NCBI GenBank assembly: GCA_017479425.1
Contig: JAFVCD010000019.1
Coordinates: 1 to 64,000 of the forward strand
Length of the DNA stretch: 64,000 nt
Direction: 5' to 3'
Origin: Oscillospiraceae bacterium
GTDB lineage: Bacteria > Bacillota > Clostridia > Oscillospirales > Oscillospiraceae
Shown here piece after piece: positions 40,397 to 49,406 of the stretch; the stretch's first letter is position 1, and each line of letters starts with the position of its first letter. Below the pieces are notes generated by a model. It was not told the DNA's origin. It saw only the letters and a list, made by a program, of their open reading frames with translations, and did not search any database. The position numbers and the translations under genes are program-made.

Positions 40397-41488
40397 TTAT
40401 CTGCACTCCTTTTCAGATTCTTTATCCATCATATCCCACGCGCCGAGCATATACATTATGCCGAGCGCTCTGTCATAAAGTCCGTAGCCGGGTCTGACGT
40501 TGCCGGGCTTCTCATCCCAGAGGTGTCTGCCGTGGTCGGGGCGGATATATCCCTCGTAGCCGCAGTCGTGATAGGCGCGGAGGATGTCGAGGATGCCGGT
40601 ATCGCCGTCGCAGTCGCGGTGGCTCGCCTCGGAGAAGTCGCCGTTCGGGAAGTGCTTTACGTTGCGGATATGCGCAAACGCGATTCTGTCGCAGTGCTTG
40701 CGGACTATATCTGCAACATTGTTGTTCGGGTCTGCGTTCAGCGAGCCGGAGCAGAGCGTCAGGCAGTTGTAGGGGTCGTCCACCATCTTGAGGAAGCGGT
40801 CAATATTCTCAGCATTTGTGAGAAGGCGCGGAAGTCCGAAGATATCCCAGGGGGGATCGTCCATATGCACCGCCATCTTGATGTCGCACTCGCGGCAGGT
40901 CGGCATGATCGCCTCAAGGAAGTACTTGAAGTTCGCCCAGAGCTTCTCGTGATCGACGCCCTTGTACTTCTCAAACAGCTCGTCAAGGTGAGCCATTCTC
41001 TCAGGCTCCCAGCCGGGGAACGTCATATGATACTTCTCAGTGAAGCTCATGACGTAGTCCGCCATCTCCTTCGGATCGTCCTGGATCATATCCTTCTGAT
41101 AGTAGAGCGCGGTGGAGCCGTCGCCAACGGGATGGAAGAGGTCGCTTCTCGTCCAGTCGAAGATCGGCATGAAGTTGTAGCAGATGACCTTTACGCCGAA
41201 GGGCGCGAGATTGCGGATGGTCTGTTTGTAGTTCTCGATGTACTTGTCGCGCGTCGGAAGTCCGATCTTGATATCATCGTGGACGTTGACGCTCTCGACT
41301 ACGTCGGCATTGAAGCCGGCGGCGCGGATCTGACTTACCACCTTCCCGATCTCGTCGGGCTGCCATACCTCGCCGGGCATCTTATCGTGAAGCGCCCATA
41401 CTATGGTGCTGACGCCGGGTATCTGGCGGATGTCGGAAAGGGCGATCTTATCGTTGCCCTCGCCGTACCAGCGGAATCCCATTTGCAT
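40397..41488 (-). CDS. uxuA: Mannonate dehydratase
   Basis: 363 residues, typical of UxuA. Conserved segments MGFRWYGEGNDKIALSDIRQ at the start, VHMDDPPWDIFGLPR near 220 and IAFAHIRNVKHF near 273 include the metal-binding His and Asp residues. It dehydrates mannonate to KDG. A strong promoter (TTGAAA, 17, TATAAT) lies directly upstream. It heads the uxuA-uxuB operon. Confidence 0.96.
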   Translation of the reverse strand: MQMGFRWYGEGNDKIALSDIRQIPGVSTIVWALHDKMPGEVWQPDEIGKVVSQIRAAGFNADVVESVNVHDDIKIGLPTRDKYIENYKQTIRNLAPFGVKVICYNFMPIFDWTRSDLFHPVGDGSTALYYQKDMIQDDPKEMADYVMSFTEKYHMTFPGWEPERMAHLDELFEKYKGVDHEKLWANFKYFLEAIMPTCRECDIKMAVHMDDPPWDIFGLPRLLTNAENIDRFLKMVDDPYNCLTLCSGSLNADPNNNVADIVRKHCDRIAFAHIRNVKHFPNGDFSEASHRDCDGDTGILDILRAYHDCGYEGYIRPDHGRHLWDEKPGNVRPGYGLYDRALGIMYMLGAWDMMDKESEKECR

Positions 41489-41529
41489 AGTTTTTTTCCT
41501 CCCGTACTGTATTTTTTATTTGTGATCTC

Positions 41530-41558
41530 ATTATAAGCTCAGGCGGCTGCTTTTTCAA
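41530..41558 (-). promoter_or_regulatory. Promoter of the uxuA-uxuB operon
   Basis: The minus strand reads TTGAAA (41558-41553), 17 bases, TATAAT (41535-41530). Immediately upstream, 41571-41585 carries the imperfect palindrome TTGCGCATATTGCAA, a possible operator. No terminator separates it from the preceding sulfoquinovose operon. Confidence 0.8.
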
Positions 41559-41594
41559 TAGTCTAAGTTGTTGCGCATATTGCAAAAGTTGCGG

Positions 41595-42062
41595 TTATTT
41601 CTTCCCGAAGAGCCCGCCGAGCAGGTCTGTGAAGCTCATATTCTTCAGAAGGCTCTGCGCGAGAGAGGCGATGTCGCCGTCCTTCAGCTCAGTGCCGAGG
41701 AGATTTGCAACGAGCGGAGCGCAGGCTGAGAGGATATTTTTAGTCTTGCCCTCCTCTACCCCGCTCGCCGCCGCGATCTCGCTGACGGTGGAGGCTTCAT
41801 TTTTGCCGAGAAGCTCACTGAGGAGCTTTGCGCCGTCCTTGAGGTCGATTTTCTTGGCGATATCTCCGAAGGAGCCGCCGTACTTTTCGATAAGGCCCTT
41901 GACTTTGTTAAGGTCGGCGCCGCCGAGAGCGCCCTTCATCATAGGCGAAACGGCGTTTTCGATGACGCTCCTTGCGTCCTTTGCCTCGACCTGCGCCGCG
42001 CCGGTAATGCCGGAGAGCGCTTCTGAGGATGTGAGGGATGAAATGATCGAATTGATGTCCAT
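41595..42062 (-). CDS. DUF937-like protein, last gene of the sulfoquinovose operon
   Basis: 155 residues, no signal peptide or membrane segment. It is largely small, alanine- and glycine-rich helical repeats (SPMMKGALGG; KYGGSFGDIAKKIDLKDG; LLGGLFGKK end) like DUF937 proteins, whose function is unknown. It begins 12 bases after the isomerase stop, so it is co-transcribed with the sulfosugar genes. Its sequence gives no hint of a catalytic site. Confidence 0.7.
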   Translation of the reverse strand: MDINSIISSLTSSEALSGITGAAQVEAKDARSVIENAVSPMMKGALGGADLNKVKGLIEKYGGSFGDIAKKIDLKDGAKLLSELLGKNEASTVSEIAAASGVEEGKTKNILSACAPLVANLLGTELKDGDIASLAQSLLKNMSFTDLLGGLFGKK

Positions 42063-42074
42063 AGTATCTTCCTT

Positions 42075-43394
42075 TCAGGGCTCGATGATTTCCCAGCCCA
42101 TTATTTTTGCAAGCTTGCGGTAGACATTGACGTACTCGCCGTAGCACATTACGATGTGGTGGGCAACTCCCGTCTCGGTAACTCTGCCGATGAGGTCGCG
42201 CACGGGGTAATTGAAGCGCACCTTCGCGTAGGTTCCGGAGAGGAGCTTATCCATCGGCTCCGCGACGCCCTCGGTGATAAACAGGCGCGTTTTGCCCCTT
42301 GCGGAGTCTATTCGCACGAAGCTGACCCTGCCGCTCTTCATAACAAAGCCCGCGGTCACTCCCCTGCCGCCTGCAAAATATGTATCGAGAGTGCAGTCGC
42401 AGCAGCCGTCCCACAGGTTCACGGGCGCGACGCCGCAGTGCCACATAAGGGCGTAGTTCTCGTCGAAGTTGACCTGGCTGAGGTCGGCAAGATACGGCGT
42501 TTCACACCCCGCCGCCTGACACGCGAGCATCGTTTCCGCGCCCTCGGCGTCGCCCTCGCAGGAGAGTATGCGGCCGTCGGACTGCAAAAGGCTCATCATT
42601 GCGCAGGGCGCGATGCCGTAGTTATTCGCGTACTCCGGCCAGCAGCGGATTGCAAGCGCGTCGAGCTTGTTTTTATCGAGGAATTTCTCGGTCGAGGCGC
42701 ACAGGCGCGCGACCTTTCTCACCTGCTCATCGGTAACGCCGCCGCACCTGAACTTCGCGCGCACCTGCTTTTCGCGCTCGGCAATCTCCTCGTCGGAAAC
42801 CTCAGATGAGAACATATCGGCAAGCTCATAGTGGTCGAGAAGCACGCCGGTCTTGCGGAAATTGTCAAGCTCGTCAATGTCGAGATTGAAAAAGCCGTCG
42901 GCGCGGTAGCCCGCAACGCCGATGTGCGCGTGCTCGATCGCCGCCTTCATGCGTATGGCGTCAACCCATTCGCGGTCTATCGTATCGGAAACGGTGCAGA
43001 TAAAGTTATCGTTGCCGGATTTATAGAGGTTCGAGGCGTTGAGATTCATGCCGCAGACGGAGTTGAGGCGTATCTTTCCGCCATCGTATGGGAGCTCGTT
43101 GAACGCCCAGAGAAGCACGGGCTTACGCACCGCGCGGTCGATTATAAGCGCGAGATGACCGAGATGGAAGGTGCCGGAGATTATGGCAACGGCGTCGACT
43201 CCCGCCGCCTTGAGCCTTGCCGCGGCGGACTCCGCGTCCGGCTTTTCGATGACCGGCTCCTCGATTATCTCCCAGTCGATATCCGGAATTGTCCTGAGGT
43301 CGGCGACGGCGGTCTTGTATATCTCGCGCGAGGCGGCGACGTCATAGGTGTAGCGCCCGAGGCAGAGAACGCCGATTTTTGCGTTTTGCATCAT
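42075..43394 (-). CDS. sftI: FucI/AraA-superfamily isomerase, probable sulfoquinovose isomerase
   Basis: 439 residues of the L-fucose/L-arabinose isomerase superfamily: N-terminal flavodoxin-like part (KIGVLCLGRYTYDV; GVDAVAIISGTFHLGHL) and a C-terminal barrel with WPEYANNYGIAPCAMMSLL, SCEGDAEGAET and MWHCGVAPVNLW, where the metal-binding Glu and His are expected. In this operon the substrate should be sulfoquinovose, converted to 6-deoxy-6-sulfofructose, the first intracellular step of the transaldolase pathway. Function is by context with SFT transaldolase, SLA reductase and GH31; the family itself is clear. It overlaps the reductase gene by four bases. Confidence 0.78.
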   Translation of the reverse strand: MMQNAKIGVLCLGRYTYDVAASREIYKTAVADLRTIPDIDWEIIEEPVIEKPDAESAAARLKAAGVDAVAIISGTFHLGHLALIIDRAVRKPVLLWAFNELPYDGGKIRLNSVCGMNLNASNLYKSGNDNFICTVSDTIDREWVDAIRMKAAIEHAHIGVAGYRADGFFNLDIDELDNFRKTGVLLDHYELADMFSSEVSDEEIAEREKQVRAKFRCGGVTDEQVRKVARLCASTEKFLDKNKLDALAIRCWPEYANNYGIAPCAMMSLLQSDGRILSCEGDAEGAETMLACQAAGCETPYLADLSQVNFDENYALMWHCGVAPVNLWDGCCDCTLDTYFAGGRGVTAGFVMKSGRVSFVRIDSARGKTRLFITEGVAEPMDKLLSGTYAKVRFNYPVRDLIGRVTETGVAHHIVMCYGEYVNVYRKLAKIMGWEIIEP

Positions 43395-44242
43395 TCCATC
43401 TCCCCCGAAACGATTTTGTAGGTGGCACGGAAGTCCTCCCTGCCTATTCCCGCCTCCATGCCCTCGGAGTAGACGCGCCTGGCGTTCTCCATGCCGGGCA
43501 TTCTGAAGCCCTTTTCAGCGCTCATACCGGCGGCGATGCCGAGGTCTTTATTCATATTCTCGAGCGAGAACGCGGTTTTCCAGTTGCGGTTTCTGATGTT
43601 CTCCGCCTGACCGTCGAGATAGAAGTTCTGTCCGCCGCCGTAGGAGATGGCGGTCTTGAAATCGTCGACGGAAACGCCGTATTTGCGGGCAAGGCAGAGC
43701 GTTTCGTTCACGCCGTTCTGAATTTCGGCAACGAGGGTGTTGTGGCATATTTTCATAACAAGTCCCATGCCGTTGCCGCCCATTCTGATGATATTCTCGC
43801 CCATGTACGAGAGGACGGGTTTTATAACATCGAAGAGCTCCTCATCGCAGCCGACGTAGATGCCGAGCTTGCCGGCTTCCGCGGCCGGACGCGATTTTAC
43901 TACGGGCGCGTCGGCAAACTGCGCTCCGGTCGCCTTGACCTTCTCGGACAACTCAACCGAAGCAGACGGGTCGATGGTCGACATATCGATGTAGATTTTG
44001 CCTTTTTTCATCGCGGGCAGTACAGCATCGCACACCGCTCTGCTGTGCTCGCTCTTCGGCACCATCGTGATGATTACGTCGCTCCTTTCAGCGACCTCGA
44101 GCGCGCTATTGAGTCTCACAGTACCCGGCACGGTCTTTTCCGGCACGACGTCGAAGGTATAGACCTCGCCGTTGTGCTTTTTTGCGATATTCGCGCTCAT
44201 CGCCTCGCCCATTATGCCGAGGCCGATAAATCCGATTTTCAT
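43391..44242 (-). CDS. 3-Hydroxyisobutyrate-dehydrogenase-family reductase, probable sulfolactaldehyde reductase
   Basis: 283 residues. The N-terminal dinucleotide motif is GFIGLGIMGEAMS and the catalytic lysine is K164 in GGNGMGLVMKICHN. The substrate loop, DAPVVKSRPAAEAG, replaces the usual DAPVSGG with basic residues, as expected if it binds a sulfonate like E. coli YihU. It would reduce 3-sulfolactaldehyde to 2,3-dihydroxypropane-1-sulfonate with NADH, regenerating NAD in fermentation. It lies between the transaldolase and isomerase genes. Family certain; substrate inferred. Confidence 0.8.
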   Translation of the reverse strand: MKIGFIGLGIMGEAMSANIAKKHNGEVYTFDVVPEKTVPGTVRLNSALEVAERSDVIITMVPKSEHSRAVCDAVLPAMKKGKIYIDMSTIDPSASVELSEKVKATGAQFADAPVVKSRPAAEAGKLGIYVGCDEELFDVIKPVLSYMGENIIRMGGNGMGLVMKICHNTLVAEIQNGVNETLCLARKYGVSVDDFKTAISYGGGQNFYLDGQAENIRNRNWKTAFSLENMNKDLGIAAGMSAEKGFRMPGMENARRVYSEGMEAGIGREDFRATYKIVSGEME

Positions 44243-44245
44243 TTT

Positions 44246-44932
44246 TTACTCCTTTGCGGTGTTATCCCACGCATTCTGGAAGGTTTCAAGTCCCTGACGG
44301 GTGTAGGGGTGCTTGAAGCTCGCCTCATACACCGCAAGTCCGGCGGTGACGATATCCGCGCCGGCGACCGCGCAGTCGACTATCTGCTTTGCGCTTCGCA
44401 CTGCGGCGCAGATTATCTCGGTTTTGCCGTACCAGCCGTAGTTTTTGTAGATATCGACAATGTTCTTTATGTACTCCTTTGTGTCCTCGCCGTTATCCTC
44501 CTTCCAGCCGATGAACGGAGAGACGAATTTAGAGCCGTTCTTCGCGGCGATTATCGCCTGCGAGGCTGAGAATACGAGCGTGAGATTCGTGCGGACTCCC
44601 GCCTTCTCAAGCTCCTTCGCCGCCTCGATGCCGGCGGCGGTGCAGGGTATCTTTATGACGAAATTTTCGCTCATCGCGGCGATCTTCCTCGCCTCGGAGA
44701 TGATCTCGCCGGCATCGTCCAGATGCGGATTGACCTCGACGGATATCGGAAAGCGCTCATAGCCCTCGAGTCCCTCCTCGCGCACCCAGTCCGCCAGCTC
44801 GCGGATGACCGTCAGAAAAGGCTTGCCGGATACCATAACGTGGCGCGGATTCGTTGTCACGCCGTCGATGCCGAACGCCTTGTAGGCGTATTTTATTTCG
44901 TCGATTTTCGCACTGTCAAGAAAGTATTTCAT
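44246..44932 (-). CDS. sftT: Transaldolase-family enzyme, probable sulfofructose transaldolase
   Basis: 228 residues of the FSA/transaldolase family: GIDGVTTNPRHVM near residue 21, VEVNPHLDD near 66 and the Schiff-base lysine K94 in FVIKIPCT. In the SFT pathway the enzyme removes the dihydroxyacetone unit from 6-deoxy-6-sulfofructose and transfers it to glyceraldehyde-3-phosphate, giving fructose-6-phosphate and sulfolactaldehyde. Operon partners (sulfoquinovosidase, isomerase, SLA reductase) support this over plain fructose-6-phosphate aldolase. It overlaps the GH31 gene by four bases. Confidence 0.8.
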   Translation of the reverse strand: MKYFLDSAKIDEIKYAYKAFGIDGVTTNPRHVMVSGKPFLTVIRELADWVREEGLEGYERFPISVEVNPHLDDAGEIISEARKIAAMSENFVIKIPCTAAGIEAAKELEKAGVRTNLTLVFSASQAIIAAKNGSKFVSPFIGWKEDNGEDTKEYIKNIVDIYKNYGWYGKTEIICAAVRSAKQIVDCAVAGADIVTAGLAVYEASFKHPYTRQGLETFQNAWDNTAKE

Positions 44933-46947
44933 GGCTTTAGCTCCTTAAACTTTTCAAATAGTTCTCTGTATTCCGAATCCCGTCTGTAAAAGACCGGAGG
45001 GAAGCCGAATTCTGATCTTATCTCATGCGTTCCGCGGCGATACTCCTCTCCCGTCCATAGCTCCACCCACTTGTCGTTCGGTAGATAGACCGAGCGGCTC
45101 TTCGCTCCTTCGCGTATCACCGGCGCAACGAGCAGGTCGCCGCCGAGCAGGTACTCCGTCGCCTCGGTGTAGGCAAGCTCCTCGTCGTACTGGAAGAAAA
45201 CTGGCCGCGTTACGGGTATGCCCTTTTCTGCGTTCAGTCTGTCGAGCGCGATGAGATAGGGCTTCAGCATCGCGTGGGCGCGGCTCAGGTGCGCGTGGAC
45301 TCTCAGCGTTCTGTCGCTCGCGTCAAACTGCGCGTTATCGTCGGGGCGGTTGCCCTCGTGACCGCGCATCAGCGGCGTAAAGGCACACATCTCAGCCCAG
45401 CGTATGAACAGTTCCTCACTGCGCTTTAAGGGCGGGAAGGTCGTATAGCCGCCTATATCGCTGTGGACAAGTCCGAAGCCTATCATATTCAGGTTCAGCA
45501 TTCCGGGAATGACCGAGGCAAGTCCGTAATCGCACGACCAGTCGACGTGCTGATCGCCGTTCCACATCATCGTGGAATATTTCACCGTATCGGTGTGTCC
45601 GGCGCGGGTGAAGAAGAAAATCTCGCCCTTTTTGCCCGCCTCCTCGATAGCCTCGCGGTTGAGCTTAGCCCACCGCGCGGGCCAAGTGCAGTGCACAAGC
45701 TCCGGATCCTCGCCGCTGTACAGCACGCAGTCGGTGGGCAGATACTCGCCGAAGTCCGCCATCCAGCCGTCAAGCCCGAAGTCTATCATATTCCTTTTGA
45801 TTATCCCCTTGAGCCACTCGCACGCCTCCGGATTCGTGAGGTCGACCATAGCCGCCGGGAAGGTAGTTATCTTAACGAGATAGTCCTCGCCGTAGGCGTC
45901 CTTTACGCAGTAGCCGTGAGCGTGGGCGTATTCGTACATATCCTTTTCGATGGCGAGGAAGGTGTTGATATAGCCGAGAAAGCGCACGCCGCGCTCTTTC
46001 AGCTCGCGCATCCTCTCGGGCAGGTCGGGATAAAGCTCCTCATCCCACCGCCAGTTCCACATAAGCTGCTTGCCGAAGGAGGTTATGCGCCGTCCCTCCC
46101 AGTCCTGGCACCACAGAGCGGCGGTTTTCGTGCCGTATTCGTCGGCTTTTCTGAGCTTCTCGAGCACCGTATCGGTGCCGCCCTGAATGCCGAGTATCGC
46201 GCCGTCGTATGCCCACTCAGGCATCGTCGGCTGGCGGCCGAGAAGGTCTGCTAGCTTCGAGGCGAGAGCGTAAAAGCTGTCGGCAAAGCCGAAGTGCAGG
46301 TCGCGTATCTCGCGGAACTCGAAGGCGTGGCGGTTCGGATTTGAGAAGTCGAAGAGGCAGAAGCCCGTCGTGTCCGCGTGCATGAAATAGCGCGAGGACG
46401 AGATGAACGTCGGCTGTGAGTAGTAGGTTTCGTACTCCTCGAAATCGTCCTTGAAGTCCGGAGAGTCCAGCCTGATGGTTTTGCGGACGATCTTTTTGAG
46501 TATGGACGTGATGTTTATATGCTCCGCGACCCATATCTTGACCTTTTCGCCCCTGAGGTCGAAGCGTGTGAAGCGCTCGCCGCAGCCGTAGACGTGCTCA
46601 TCGGGCCGCGCTGGAAGGTTGAGCCACAGCCGGTTATACCCGCTTGAGGGCTCGAAATGCACATCGAGGCGGTCGAGGTCGACCCGCAGGACTACCTTGC
46701 ACCACGTCAGGCAGTTATCCGACATAAAAATCAGCTCAGCGCCGGTCTTATTTATTTTGTACTCGGTCAGCGTGACCTTGATTTTTTCCTTTACGCGCTG
46801 TGAGAATCTGAATCTGCCGCGGCTCATCGTGTAGGTGGCCTTGCCGCGCCCGAGCCAGAAATGCGTTCTGCCGACTGTGAAGCGCACGTCTCTCCCGCCG
46901 GTGCCGGAGAGCGTGAGCGCGCCGTTTTTTTCTCCGAAGTTCAGCAT
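44929..46947 (-). CDS. sftG: GH31 glycosidase, probable alpha-sulfoquinovosidase
   Basis: 672 residues, no signal peptide, so cytosolic. The GH31 nucleophile is D398 (WMADFGE) and the acid/base D465 (WNGDQHVDW). Compared with my recollection of E. coli YihQ (offset of seven), Q255, Q281 (QDWEGRR), W297 (FGKQLMWNW) and Y501 (DIGGYTTF) match four of its five sulfonate-site residues. The fifth, Arg301 of YihQ, is Gln294 here. It should release sulfoquinovose from sulfoquinovosyl glycerol. The change at 294 might alter affinity or substrate. It overlaps both neighbours. Confidence 0.82.
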   Translation of the reverse strand: MLNFGEKNGALTLSGTGGRDVRFTVGRTHFWLGRGKATYTMSRGRFRFSQRVKEKIKVTLTEYKINKTGAELIFMSDNCLTWCKVVLRVDLDRLDVHFEPSSGYNRLWLNLPARPDEHVYGCGERFTRFDLRGEKVKIWVAEHINITSILKKIVRKTIRLDSPDFKDDFEEYETYYSQPTFISSSRYFMHADTTGFCLFDFSNPNRHAFEFREIRDLHFGFADSFYALASKLADLLGRQPTMPEWAYDGAILGIQGGTDTVLEKLRKADEYGTKTAALWCQDWEGRRITSFGKQLMWNWRWDEELYPDLPERMRELKERGVRFLGYINTFLAIEKDMYEYAHAHGYCVKDAYGEDYLVKITTFPAAMVDLTNPEACEWLKGIIKRNMIDFGLDGWMADFGEYLPTDCVLYSGEDPELVHCTWPARWAKLNREAIEEAGKKGEIFFFTRAGHTDTVKYSTMMWNGDQHVDWSCDYGLASVIPGMLNLNMIGFGLVHSDIGGYTTFPPLKRSEELFIRWAEMCAFTPLMRGHEGNRPDDNAQFDASDRTLRVHAHLSRAHAMLKPYLIALDRLNAEKGIPVTRPVFFQYDEELAYTEATEYLLGGDLLVAPVIREGAKSRSVYLPNDKWVELWTGEEYRRGTHEIRSEFGFPPVFYRRDSEYRELFEKFKELKP

Positions 46948-49406
46948 TTTTCGTCCTCCTCCAGGAGTCTATTTGCGCGCCTTTCGGCTTTTATGAGGTT
47001 TTCCGTGTACCGGCTCACAAGCCCCAATAGTCCCGCGCCGAAGGTCACGCTCGAGAGCTTCTGCGGGTCTATCCTGCTGCCGACTGGGGCGTGAAGAGCC
47101 ACGTTGTCGCCAAAAAATGCCCGTATCCTGCCGCCGCCGAGGATTATCGCGCCGTCTGCTATCGCGGTCGCGCCGGTTTTATCTGCGCTGAAGAGCGCCT
47201 GCATCGCCGTTTCCTCCGCGCCGTTATACGCGGGCGCAAGGCTTCGCGCCTGCGGCGCCGCGGCGAGGTACAGCTCCATCGAGCTGCCGTTTCCTCGCGT
47301 CGGATAATGGCGCTGGGCGCCGAAATAGGTGCCGAAGGGGTTGAGGCTCAGCTCCCTTCTGTCCCCCTCGGTTACGAGCCGCATCGGGCAGTGCGCCATC
47401 GAGCCGAGCACTCCCCTCGCGTGGACAAGAGTCACGGACATATTCCCGTCCTCAATGCCGAGCGTACCGCCCGTGAGCTGATGGTTTATCGAGGCGATAT
47501 TTTTATTCTCCGGGAAAGCCTCCCAGAAGTCAGAAATACTATATTCCGACTCCCGCCCTGCAAAGCTGCGCTTTATAACGCGGGCGGTATCGCCGACGGG
47601 TATCGTCAGCTCAAGAGGCGCGGTCTCGACCCACCTCGGGTCATAGTAGCGCCCGAGCGACGAGGCCTGAGAGTTTATTTCAAAGTTTTCCGCGGTGTAG
47701 GGGTACTTAACGCGCGATTTTACAAACACGCAGTCAACGCCCGGAAGCGTGAAAAACGCGAATTCATAGCGCCCGCTCTCAACCTCGCCCTCAAGGTGGA
47801 TTTCACCCGAGAGCGCCGCGCCGACGCCGTCGCCGGCAAGGGGCAGGTCGGACTTTACTGCGTGCGAGAAATAGCGCCGCTCACCGCCGTAGTTTATCCA
47901 GCTGTGCAGCGAAGCGGCCTTTTCGCCGTTTACGAAAACAGACGGATACGGCAATGAATTTAAGTCGACGGCGACGGATTTCGTCTTTATATCTCCGCTC
48001 TTTACCTTGCGCGGCTTACCGAGCGTGAAGCGCAGCGGCACCTCCCGCCTGCCCTCTCTTAGCTTGGCGACGAGGTAAAATGACGAAATGCACCCGGAGT
48101 CGTACTGACCCATCGGCACAGCAGTCCACGCTTCGAGGTTTTCCGCCTCAAGCCGCAGCTTCGTGATATCGCGGAGATATCCGTCCTCAACGGCAAGCTG
48201 CGCGGTGATGAGTCCGCTCTCAGAGGGGTCGATAGCAGTTAGGGTATCGGTCATCGGGAGATTTTCTATTTCGTCCGCGAGCATTTTTTCACTCAGTGAG
48301 AGCGCCTTTTCCTCGCGGGTTATGTTCATAACGGGCGAAGCGAGCCCGAAGTGCGTTGTGCTGAGAAGCCGCACGCGCGACTCAAAGTCCGGCGAAAGGC
48401 TGTCGCGCTCACAGAGCCGCGCCATACTGCGCGCCCGCTCGAGGCGAGTCCAGACAAGGCGGTTGAAGGGCTTTTCAGACCAGCTCATATAGCCGGAGAG
48501 ATTGCCGTCCGCAACGTCCTCACCGAAGGTGATCTCGCCGGCAGGCTCGTGCGTTCTGAGGTACTCTCCCGGCGTCGTAAAGCGCACGAAGTCAAGAGAA
48601 GCGACCTCGTCGATATACCCGCCTATTCCGCCGAAGCACGGCATTTTCTGCAAAGGCTTCGGCACCGCCATCGGCTCCCATAGGAAGCTGTCGGCGTCGG
48701 TGTTCAGAAAGATGAACACATCGCGGTCGATCTCGCCCGTAATTTGCTTGTGGTGAAGCTCGGTGCAGAGCGCTCTGAGCGAGCCCGCGTCCATAATATC
48801 GTTCGGAGAGTAGGTCGGAATTACCGTTATGCTCTCGCCGCCGTAGGTGTAGGTCAGCGGATTGAACGCCTGCCCGTCCGGAAGCGGCGGAATTAGCGTT
48901 CTGAATGCGTCGAAGGAGATACAGCTGTAATAGAGGCAGACAGCCTTTACGCCGAGGCTGTTGTAGAGCGGCACCTGCGTCGGCGTAAACATTACCTCCT
49001 GCGGGCGGATTATCATCTCGCAATCTCCGAAGATGTCCTTCAGCCCGGACTTATACGGATTCGTGACCGCCCATTTTACGCTCGCCTCAAGCTCATCGTC
49101 CGTCATGGCGCTCATCGCGCCGTTATTGTAGCCCATGAGGATATTCTCGTCGCAGCGCGCCTTCACGCGCTCTATTATATCAGGCGCGTATTCGGGGAGA
49201 ATCTTCTCGAGCGAATAGGCGTTTTCAAAATCCCACGTTCCGCGCACGGGAATACCCTTTGCGTTTCTGTCGTCGAGCGTGTCAAGTATATGGCGGATTA
49301 TGCGGATATCGCCGCCGAAGCCGAGAGCGTCCGGCGTATCGCCGCGGTATGAGTGGTAGCAGTTGACGTGAAAGCCGAACGCTACAAAAACCTTGTTATC
49401 TCTCAT
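46941..49406 (-). CDS. Large unassigned protein with glycosidase/deacetylase-like N-terminus, in the sulfoquinovose operon
   Basis: 821 residues, no signal peptide or membrane segments. The first 300 residues read like a (beta/alpha)7-barrel of the GH57/GH38/polysaccharide-deacetylase kind: FGFHVNCYHSYRGD (10-23), VRGTWDFEN (54-62), GYNNGAMSAMTDDEL (92-106), RPQEVMFTPTQ (134-144) and VFIFLNTDADS later. The C-terminal half (about 450-821) looks all-beta, as in the C-terminal domains of GH38 enzymes. I cannot assign a family. It sits between the transporter (4-base overlap) and the GH31 sulfoquinovosidase (7-base overlap), so it probably acts on a sulfolipid-derived glycoside. It is the best candidate for an undescribed enzyme here. 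Confidence 0.7.
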   Translation of the reverse strand: MRDNKVFVAFGFHVNCYHSYRGDTPDALGFGGDIRIIRHILDTLDDRNAKGIPVRGTWDFENAYSLEKILPEYAPDIIERVKARCDENILMGYNNGAMSAMTDDELEASVKWAVTNPYKSGLKDIFGDCEMIIRPQEVMFTPTQVPLYNSLGVKAVCLYYSCISFDAFRTLIPPLPDGQAFNPLTYTYGGESITVIPTYSPNDIMDAGSLRALCTELHHKQITGEIDRDVFIFLNTDADSFLWEPMAVPKPLQKMPCFGGIGGYIDEVASLDFVRFTTPGEYLRTHEPAGEITFGEDVADGNLSGYMSWSEKPFNRLVWTRLERARSMARLCERDSLSPDFESRVRLLSTTHFGLASPVMNITREEKALSLSEKMLADEIENLPMTDTLTAIDPSESGLITAQLAVEDGYLRDITKLRLEAENLEAWTAVPMGQYDSGCISSFYLVAKLREGRREVPLRFTLGKPRKVKSGDIKTKSVAVDLNSLPYPSVFVNGEKAASLHSWINYGGERRYFSHAVKSDLPLAGDGVGAALSGEIHLEGEVESGRYEFAFFTLPGVDCVFVKSRVKYPYTAENFEINSQASSLGRYYDPRWVETAPLELTIPVGDTARVIKRSFAGRESEYSISDFWEAFPENKNIASINHQLTGGTLGIEDGNMSVTLVHARGVLGSMAHCPMRLVTEGDRRELSLNPFGTYFGAQRHYPTRGNGSSMELYLAAAPQARSLAPAYNGAEETAMQALFSADKTGATAIADGAIILGGGRIRAFFGDNVALHAPVGSRIDPQKLSSVTFGAGLLGLVSRYTENLIKAERRANRLLEEDEKC

